This document shows, one piece after another, positions 58,620-64,000 of a stretch of 64,000 nucleotides of DNA. Made by a program: the position numbers and the translations under genes. The DNA lies in the NCBI GenBank assembly GCA_043719155.1, contig JAYSUJ010000024.1, positions 8,182-72,181 on the forward strand, read 5' to 3'. The notes under the pieces are model-generated. The model made no database searches. It had not been told where the DNA came from and was given only the letters and a program-made list of their open reading frames with translations. Position 1 is the stretch's first letter. The number at the start of each line of letters is the position of its first letter. This DNA is from JBBQKQ01 sp043719155. Lineage in GTDB: Bacteria; Patescibacteriota; Minisyncoccia; Phycocordibacterales; UBA5272.

Positions 58620-59390
58620 TTATAATGCAAATTTCCTATAAAGCAAAGCACTAGCCAAACTAAAGGTTAAGGAAAAAATAAGTAAGGTCGGTATAACCCC
58701 TACCACAAAACATATTAACCCAACAAGCACAGAAAGCACAAGCAAAACTAACCCAAGCAAGTAAAATTTAAAAATATTTAATTTGTTATTTTTAGTCATG
58801 TTAGCACTAATACTAAATGCTTCTACAATTTTTACACCTTTATCTAGGACTAGTGTAGAAGCAAAAACATATTTAACTGCCAATTGTAAACTAAACCCAA
58901 CCAAACACAATGACAGCAATAAAGCCAGAGTTAAAATACCAAAACTTGCACCTGACATGTAAACAGAAAAAATTGCAAAAAAAGTAACACCCGCTGGAAT
59001 TACAAAATATAAACTGTAAAGAAGATTCACTATGAACCATTTAAATGAATTTAAATCTATTTTTTTAAATAGGTCAATTACTTCAAACCTTCCTCCATCT
59101 ACTATTTTTAAATAAATTTTCTGGCAATTATAAGCAATCCAGATACTTAACAAATAATTTAAAACTGAAAAAAAAGCAACGAGCAAATTGCAGTATAGTG
59201 GCATTTGACCGACAACTTTCCCAGAGCTTGCGTGCAAGAAATATGGGTATTCTATAACGTAAAATATAACTTGAAAGCCCAGAGATATGAGGATAGTTAT
59301 AAGTAACATCAATACCAACCTTTCCCAGTTTTTAGAAAAAATTGTAAATCCTTCTTTTAATAAAGCCCAGTTTGAAAAAGGTTTTTTCAT
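58620..59390 (-). CDS. Multispan membrane protein, paralogue 2
   Basis: 256 residues, six spans. It starts MKKPFSNWALLKEGFTIFSKNWERLVLMLLITIL and has the late block LAVKYVFASTLVLDKGVKIVEAFSISANMTKNNKLNIFKFYLLGL, parallel to paralogue 1. The C-terminus (SALLYRKFAL) also agrees with the paralogue (GIFLYRKLYEI). Function unknown. First gene of the pair; divergent from the cupredoxin-like protein gene. Confidence 0.72.
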   Translation of the reverse strand: MKKPFSNWALLKEGFTIFSKNWERLVLMLLITILISLGFQVIFYVIEYPYFLHASSGKVVGQMPLYCNLLVAFFSVLNYLLSIWIAYNCQKIYLKIVDGGRFEVIDLFKKIDLNSFKWFIVNLLYSLYFVIPAGVTFFAIFSVYMSGASFGILTLALLLSLCLVGFSLQLAVKYVFASTLVLDKGVKIVEAFSISANMTKNNKLNIFKFYLLGLVLLVLSVLVGLICFVVGVIPTLLIFSLTFSLASALLYRKFAL

Positions 59391-59449
59391 TTTATTTTTT
59401 GCTTATTTTACTCTAAATTTAGTATATAGCTAGCAAGTAAAATAGCAAT

Positions 59450-60004
59450 ATGCTAAAATATGTGTATAAATACAGACACAAAATGACAAGAAATACTAAG
59501 GTAGTACTAGTTTTTACACTGATAATCCCACTTTTCTTGGGTTACGCAGCCGGTCGAGGTTACAAGACTTACGAAATAAACCTAGAGAAAAGAACGGCCC
59601 AAATTGACAACAAACAAGTGGACCAAAATAAAGCACAGAAATCAGACATGCAAGATAGTGCGAAAGAACTTGTGAGTCCATATGTTTATGCCCCTAAAAT
59701 AGTCTCACTAGTTGCAGAAAAAGATAGCATGAGTGGTTATAATTTAAAAATAAATACTGGCAGTTTTAGATTTGCCCCAGAGCTTGTGGGGAAACAAGTA
59801 ACCCAAAACACTGGACATGCCCATGTTTATGTTAACAATGTGAAAGTGGGTCGAGTTTACAGTGAGTGGGTAAATATTCCAGATTCATTTTTTAAAACTG
59901 GCACCAACACTATTTCTGTAACTCTCAATGCAAACAACCACAATGTCTGGTGGAGCAAAAAAGGAAGTTTAGAGGCCAGAGCAAATTTGGATATTTTTAA
60001 ATAA
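59450..60004 (+). CDS. Membrane-anchored protein with a His-containing beta domain
   Basis: 184 residues (173 if translation begins at the ATG at 59483). An N-terminal signal anchor (VVLVFTLIIPLFLGYAAG) is followed by a charged linker and a beta-rich domain from about residue 85: SGYNLKINTGSFRFAPE, then NTGHAHVYVNNVKVGRVYSEWVNIP and NTISVTLNANNHNVW. Conserved-looking His residues (GHAHVYV, NNHNVW) may bind a metal such as copper, as in periplasmic domains with the same G-H-x-H-V-Y-V pattern. That is inferred, not shown. Single gene. Confidence 0.68.
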   Translation: MLKYVYKYRHKMTRNTKVVLVFTLIIPLFLGYAAGRGYKTYEINLEKRTAQIDNKQVDQNKAQKSDMQDSAKELVSPYVYAPKIVSLVAEKDSMSGYNLKINTGSFRFAPELVGKQVTQNTGHAHVYVNNVKVGRVYSEWVNIPDSFFKTGTNTISVTLNANNHNVWWSKKGSLEARANLDIFK

Positions 60005-60016
60005 TTTAACCCAAAC

Positions 60017-61291
60017 CTAAAACCAGTTTTTCCCAGCTACATAACCTGTAGTCCAGCAAAGCTGTAAAGAAAACCCACCACTTGGTCTTTCAATGTCTAG
60101 CATGTCACCTGTCACAAACAAGTTCTCTATCTTTTTTAATTGCATTGTAGAAAAATTTACCTCATTCATGTCCACCCCACCACTGGCGATAATAGCCTTG
60201 TCAAAACCCATTAAACCAACAATATTTATTTTCAAATTTTTTAATAAATTTAAAATCTTTTTTCTTTCTTCAACTCTTACATCATGAACTTTTTTGTGCA
60301 AATCTAAATCTGCGTAAATTTCTAAAAATATTTCTTCTAAAATATTGCCAGCATAAATTTCATTCAAAATGTTTTTCAATGTTTTATTTAAATTATTTTG
60401 GAAAATATTTAGCAAGAAAGTATCTAGTTGTTTTTCGTCAAACTGTGGAAACAGGTCCAGTTGAACACTTACCTCCCCCTCTTGCAGCAGCTCTCCCACA
60501 AATTTTGAATTGTTCAATATTGTTGGACCAGACAAACCAAAATGGGTAAACAAAACCCTGTTTTTAGTTTCCAAGTTTTGCTTGTCAGAAAGTTTCAAAA
60601 CTTTCTTCTTTAGCCTATCTACGAAAAATGTGATTTTAATATTTTCTACTGTTTTACCAGAGAGTTTTTTTACCCACTCATCACTTACGGCAAGAGGAAC
60701 AAGTGAAGGATTGGGTAAATTTATTTTTATACCAACGTCACTTAAAAACTTAAAGCCGTCCCCAGTACTTCCTGTCTCTGGGTGCGAGTAACCACCCGTA
60801 CTTAAAATATATTTATTTCCCACAAAGTTCTCGGCTCTATTTTTTACTCTTATACCTGTCACTTTTCCATTTTCAAAAAAAATTTTCTCAATCTCACTCT
60901 CACAAAGTGTTTCTACCTTATTTTTTACTAATTCTTTCTGTAAAACATTTAAAACATCTATAGATTTTTCAGAAACAGGAAACGCTCTTTTCCTATCTTC
61001 TACTTTCGTAAAAAGTCCTATACTCTCAAAAAAGTCTTTGGTGTTTTGCATACCAAATTTTGCAAAACTTGTACGCAGAAATACTTCTGCTTCTTTGTAA
61101 GAACTTAGTAGCTTTTTTTGGTCTTCCTCGTAATTAAAAATATTGCATCTACCGCCTCCAGAAATTTTTAGTTTTTCACCTAAAAATTTATTCTTCTCTA
61201 AAAGCATTACTTTCTCCCCATTTTCACTCGCAAAAATAGCCGAAAACATGCCACTTGCCCCACCACCAAGTACAATCGTATTGTATTTCAT
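60017..61291 (-). CDS. BaiN/HI0933 family NAD(P)/FAD-dependent oxidoreductase
   Basis: 424 residues. FAD-binding Rossmann start NTIVLGGGASGMFSAIFASENG, then the family-specific GEKLKISGGGRCNIFN, the mid-protein KYILSTGGYSHPETGSTGDGF and the end IASGGVDMNEVNFSTMQLKKIENLFVTGDMLDIERPSGGFSLQLCWTTG. Family members (YhiN, RdsA, BaiN) are flavoproteins of uncertain substrate. Cytoplasmic. It lies 8 nt downstream of the small membrane-anchored protein gene on the same strand. Confidence 0.93.
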   Translation of the reverse strand: MKYNTIVLGGGASGMFSAIFASENGEKVMLLEKNKFLGEKLKISGGGRCNIFNYEEDQKKLLSSYKEAEVFLRTSFAKFGMQNTKDFFESIGLFTKVEDRKRAFPVSEKSIDVLNVLQKELVKNKVETLCESEIEKIFFENGKVTGIRVKNRAENFVGNKYILSTGGYSHPETGSTGDGFKFLSDVGIKINLPNPSLVPLAVSDEWVKKLSGKTVENIKITFFVDRLKKKVLKLSDKQNLETKNRVLFTHFGLSGPTILNNSKFVGELLQEGEVSVQLDLFPQFDEKQLDTFLLNIFQNNLNKTLKNILNEIYAGNILEEIFLEIYADLDLHKKVHDVRVEERKKILNLLKNLKINIVGLMGFDKAIIASGGVDMNEVNFSTMQLKKIENLFVTGDMLDIERPSGGFSLQLCWTTGYVAGKNWF

Positions 61292-61299
61292 TTTAAATT

Positions 61300-61758
61300 T
61301 TACTCAGCCTTACAAGTCTCTTTTGTCGTAAGTCCTGGTGTTTCCATGCGCACCCCAGATGAGTCTTCACAATAGGCTTTTTCTCCCTTTACTATAGTCA
61401 CGGACCAAGCTTCGACCACATTTGTGCGACTTGCTACTTTAAAAATACAAGAAATATTTTCCACGTCTGGGGTTGTCAGAACTGTTGTCATTTCTGGTGC
61501 TTTAATAAAAGTATTGCCACTGAAACAGTTACTGCTTTTGTTATTTAGAACTACACCGAAATTCCCATTTTTGTTTTTGTATTCTGTAGCTATTTTTTGT
61601 ATTTTGGAAAGTTCACTACGCACTGGGTTTTTAGAATGATAGTAATTGTAACCAGCAGCAAGAATAGCCACAAAGACAAATCCTATCATCAAATCTCTTT
61701 TATTGACTTTTTTTAGCACATTTAAATATGCACTATTTTTTACTGCTACTTTTTTCAT
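61300..61758 (-). CDS. Small membrane-anchored protein with pilin-like layout
   Basis: 152 residues. A basic N-terminus (MKKVAVKNSAYLNVLKKVNKRD) leads to one span (LMIGFVFVAILAAGYNYYH), then a helix (RSELSKIQKIATEYKNKNGNFG) and a small beta domain with four Cys (SSNCFSGN, ISCIFKV, AYCEDSS, ETCKAE). The order span-helix-beta with C-terminal Cys resembles type IV pilins and pseudopilins, but the G/FTLxE cleavage motif is missing, so it is not called a pilin. A 9-bp hairpin (61789-61810) lies in its leader. Confidence 0.65.
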   Translation of the reverse strand: MKKVAVKNSAYLNVLKKVNKRDLMIGFVFVAILAAGYNYYHSKNPVRSELSKIQKIATEYKNKNGNFGVVLNNKSSNCFSGNTFIKAPEMTTVLTTPDVENISCIFKVASRTNVVEAWSVTIVKGEKAYCEDSSGVRMETPGLTTKETCKAE

Positions 61759-61873
61759 ATAAATAGTTTAGCATATTTTTTTATTTCTCTCTTCCTATTA
61801 CTAGGAAGAGCCGCAGGTTACCCTGACATGTAAATACATGTATAACAATACAACACTGTTTGTCAACAAACAA

Positions 61874-61900
61874 AAAACAACTTATTTTGTAAGCTGTTTT
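61874..61900 (-). terminator. Terminator of the S74 surface protein gene
   Basis: 11-bp stem with one mismatch (61874-61884/61890-61900) followed on the minus strand by T-rich sequence, 31 nt past the stop codon. Confidence 0.8.
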
Positions 61901-61931
61901 TGCTTAGAGTCTGAATTAGAAGACTATGGAG

Positions 61932-64000
61932 TTACTGTACCGAACCATCAGATGAGCCCCCTGAAGTTGAGCCAGAGCCAGATGCGCCATCGCCTGTGGT
62001 AGTGCCGCCAGTAGCTCCACCAGTGTCACCTGTTCCTTCGGTTGTTCCAGAGTTACCACCCGTAGCAGCTCCATCAACTGTTCCTGTAGAACCTGAAGAG
62101 CCGGTTGCACCTCCACTATCACCAGAACCTGTTGACCCTGATCCACCAGAAGTACTTCCTCCAGTTGTTCCGTTTGTCCCACCTGCTCCACTCATTTGTC
62201 CAGCTTTGATAGCCTTTAGAGTTTCTAGATCTAAACAAACGTCAGAGTTGGTAGATGTGTCGAAGATACAAACCTTATCAGTTTTTACTTCTTTAGACTT
62301 CACTACATCAAACCCAACTGTTGCCAAAACATTTTTTACTTCGGCAATCACACGAGCTATCAATTTACCTACAAATGTCGTGTCAGTAACTGTGTTTGTG
62401 ATTGTCGCAGTTACCAGAGTTCCACTTGCGCTGTACACAGCCGGTGTGATAGTTTCAATAGTAGATGAGGTTGCGTAAGTACTGGATGCAAGTTGTGCCA
62501 ACATGTCATTGACTTGTTTTGCGTTCACACCCAATGCTTTTAATTTTGCATCAACAGAGATTGTAGATGAGGCTGTAATTTCCTCGATACTCACCGCAGT
62601 TACAGGAGCTGAACTAAATATTTTGTTGTTTAATGCTTGTAATGCTTTGATTGTAGGAGTAATTAGTGAAGCATAGTCTACACCGAGAGTGTCGGCTATT
62701 TCGGTCACAGAACCATCAACATTTTTATAAGTCGTAGTTCCGATAACTGAAACCGAGTCACCAAATAAAGCTTGAACATCTTGTGCTAGGAAACCAGTGT
62801 GGGTTATGCTTGCTTTGCCTGCATCTTTCCAAGAATATGTCACTGGGCGAAGTTGCAAGATATTTGCAAGTGCCTCGTCGCCGTTCAAGTCGGCAACATT
62901 TGTCTTCAGACGACTATCTGAAGTACAGTTAGTTGCAGCTGTGCCTGCTCCTATTACACAAGTGACACCTGTTCCGTTTATAGTAGTGTTTCCGTTTATT
63001 GTCGCTGTTACTGCGGCACCACCATAACCGAATCTTAGAACATCTGCAGAAATTCCGCCCCACAAAGCTCGCAGACCACCTTGAAGACTTCCTCCAACAT
63101 TTGACCCAAACAATTCTGTATTGTACCCACCACCATTCGAAATACTATTATCAGCGTCACTACCCACATAAACTGATCCTACACTTCCTGTTGTAACATT
63201 TGTGTTGTGAAATACTCCGAGATTTAAGGCGCCTGCATTAGTATTATTAACTTCTATTTGTGGACTAGTTCCATTATTGTTGATAATAAATCTATCTCCA
63301 CCATTTGAACCAAATCGGAATGATGAATCACCAACAGTTGCCGAGTTTCTGAACACTCTCAAATAGTTTGTAGACTGTGAGTCAAATTGGAAGGCCTGTT
63401 GTAGGAAGTTGCCGTTGGCCGAAGTTGAAGTAGAGATTGTGAATTCAGCTTGTGCAACACCAGAACCAAGATTTAAGAATCCATTTCCAGATATTGTCAT
63501 TTTTTGTGTGAGTCCTGTTCCACCGGGATTTGTCCAGAACCCAAGTAGTCCACCAGTACCGTCATTGGTTGAACGAATAACTGCTTGACGAGAAGAAGAC
63601 GCTGCTCCGTAGAAATTCAAGTTTGTCCCAACTGCAGTACCTACAAGACCAAGCGCCTCTTGAGAATTGTTTCCAACTAACAATATATTTGAGTCTGTTG
63701 TGTTTATAGTTGGATTACCCACAGTGAGCATTGACTGTGGAGTAGATGTACCTATTCCCAATCGACCAGCGCCAGTAAACACAAACTGAGAATTGCCCGC
63801 GGCATCTTGTATGTCTATGGACCGTCCAGCATTGTCTGTCCAGCCATTTTGGATTAGTAATTTAGTTGAGATTTGAGCCAAACCATTTCCGATACGAAGA
63901 CCAAGGGCGTCCCCACCGTCGATATTTAACATTCCAGCAGTTGTTGTAGTACCAATACTTACTTTCCCTGCGTTGTTTACATTGAACAAACTATTTCCGG
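61932..64000 (-). CDS. Surface protein with Peptidase_S74 domain (5' end outside window)
   Basis: About 689 residues are visible; the gene continues past 64000, and the first visible residues (GNSLFNVNNAGKVSIG) are mid-repeat. The front part has tail-fibre-like motifs (GKVSIGTTTTAGMLNIDGGD, GRLGIGTSTPQSMLTVGN) that form beta-helical fibres. In the middle is an intramolecular chaperone domain of the Peptidase_S74 type: TSDSRLKTNVADLNGDEALANILQLRPVTYSW then HTGFLAQDVQALFGDSV, with the Ser-x-x-Lys site for self-cleavage. A long tail follows, ending in about 85 residues of Gly/Ser/Thr repeats. It probably makes a trimeric surface fibre for attachment. Confidence 0.87.
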   Translation of the reverse strand, partial: GNSLFNVNNAGKVSIGTTTTAGMLNIDGGDALGLRIGNGLAQISTKLLIQNGWTDNAGRSIDIQDAAGNSQFVFTGAGRLGIGTSTPQSMLTVGNPTINTTDSNILLVGNNSQEALGLVGTAVGTNLNFYGAASSSRQAVIRSTNDGTGGLLGFWTNPGGTGLTQKMTISGNGFLNLGSGVAQAEFTISTSTSANGNFLQQAFQFDSQSTNYLRVFRNSATVGDSSFRFGSNGGDRFIINNNGTSPQIEVNNTNAGALNLGVFHNTNVTTGSVGSVYVGSDADNSISNGGGYNTELFGSNVGGSLQGGLRALWGGISADVLRFGYGGAAVTATINGNTTINGTGVTCVIGAGTAATNCTSDSRLKTNVADLNGDEALANILQLRPVTYSWKDAGKASITHTGFLAQDVQALFGDSVSVIGTTTYKNVDGSVTEIADTLGVDYASLITPTIKALQALNNKIFSSAPVTAVSIEEITASSTISVDAKLKALGVNAKQVNDMLAQLASSTYATSSTIETITPAVYSASGTLVTATITNTVTDTTFVGKLIARVIAEVKNVLATVGFDVVKSKEVKTDKVCIFDTSTNSDVCLDLETLKAIKAGQMSGAGGTNGTTGGSTSGGSGSTGSGDSGGATGSSGSTGTVDGAATGGNSGTTEGTGDTGGATGGTTTGDGASGSGSTSGGSSDGSVQ

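Noticed and set aside
1..64000. CRISPR arrays, rRNA genes, transposase-type insertion sequences
   Set aside because: I looked for regularly spaced repeats, conserved rRNA segments and transposase motifs, and saw none.

Overview
The window looks like chromosomal DNA of an AT-rich, gene-dense bacterium of the Candidate Phyla Radiation (Patescibacteria, most likely a Parcubacteria-type lineage). The reasons are about one-third GC, short genes and leaders, an rplK with no rplA beside it, secreted proteins with Peptidase_S74 and SpvB/RHS architecture, and many small membrane proteins of poorly known families. The lineage call is an inference from gene content. No rRNA is present to settle it.

Layout. 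1-2076: start of an MFS exporter, then the translation/secretion operon secE-nusG-(77-aa Cys/His protein)-rplK, read leftward from a clear promoter. 2083-10260: surface protease, DedA protein, ATP-grasp-like protein, RluA-type pseudouridine synthase, Cys/His-rich secreted protein, a GC-rich von Willebrand A (VWA) protein with its own promoter and terminator, a CDF cation transporter and a small orphan gene.

10271-28659: an integrative element of about 18.4 kb inserted at the 3' end of tRNA-His. It is bounded by a perfect 22-bp direct repeat and carries a large serine recombinase at its right edge. Cargo: a giant (about 2,700 aa) SpvB/FG-GAP/RHS surface protein with two paralogous small membrane proteins behind it, a DUF4238 protein, a five-gene operon of secreted envelope proteins (coiled coil, DUF3761, Cys-rich plus peptidoglycan-binding, and others), a terminase-small-subunit-like protein and a hypothetical protein. 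Three non-coding stretches of the element have unusually dense hairpins and their own promoters (about 19.84-19.95 kb, 24.49-24.66 kb and 26.44-26.76 kb). I regard these, with the recombinase gene whose 3' end runs through the attachment site, as the most novel part of the window.

28.6-46.6 kb: five tRNAs (His, Leu, Val and two Arg), rplS, a second RluA-type enzyme, DoxX, a free-standing tRNA-binding domain, RuvX/YqgF, an ABC-2 exporter with a kinase gene between its two subunits, a PIF1-like helicase, and a compact flavin electron-transfer cluster (RnfD/NqrB-like membrane domain fused to a ferredoxin-NADP reductase, ApbE, an FMN-binding acceptor and DsbB). 46.7-64 kb: envelope and housekeeping genes including an RlmB-type methyltransferase, a 744-aa protein with HExxH and HPD motifs, an ABC exporter, peroxiredoxin, pyrF, a GT4 glycosyltransferase, pyrG, two tandem membrane paralogues, a BaiN/HI0933-type flavoprotein, and the 3' part of a Peptidase_S74 surface protein.

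Two kinds of gene start are visible. Most AT-rich host genes have no Shine-Dalgarno sequence, and several have a TATAAT-like box only 12-25 nt before the ATG. A minority of solitary genes (77-aa gene, VWA, 120-aa gene, lipoprotein, pyrF and perhaps the 28.9-kb membrane protein) have higher GC, a purine-rich ribosome binding site and a private hairpin terminator.
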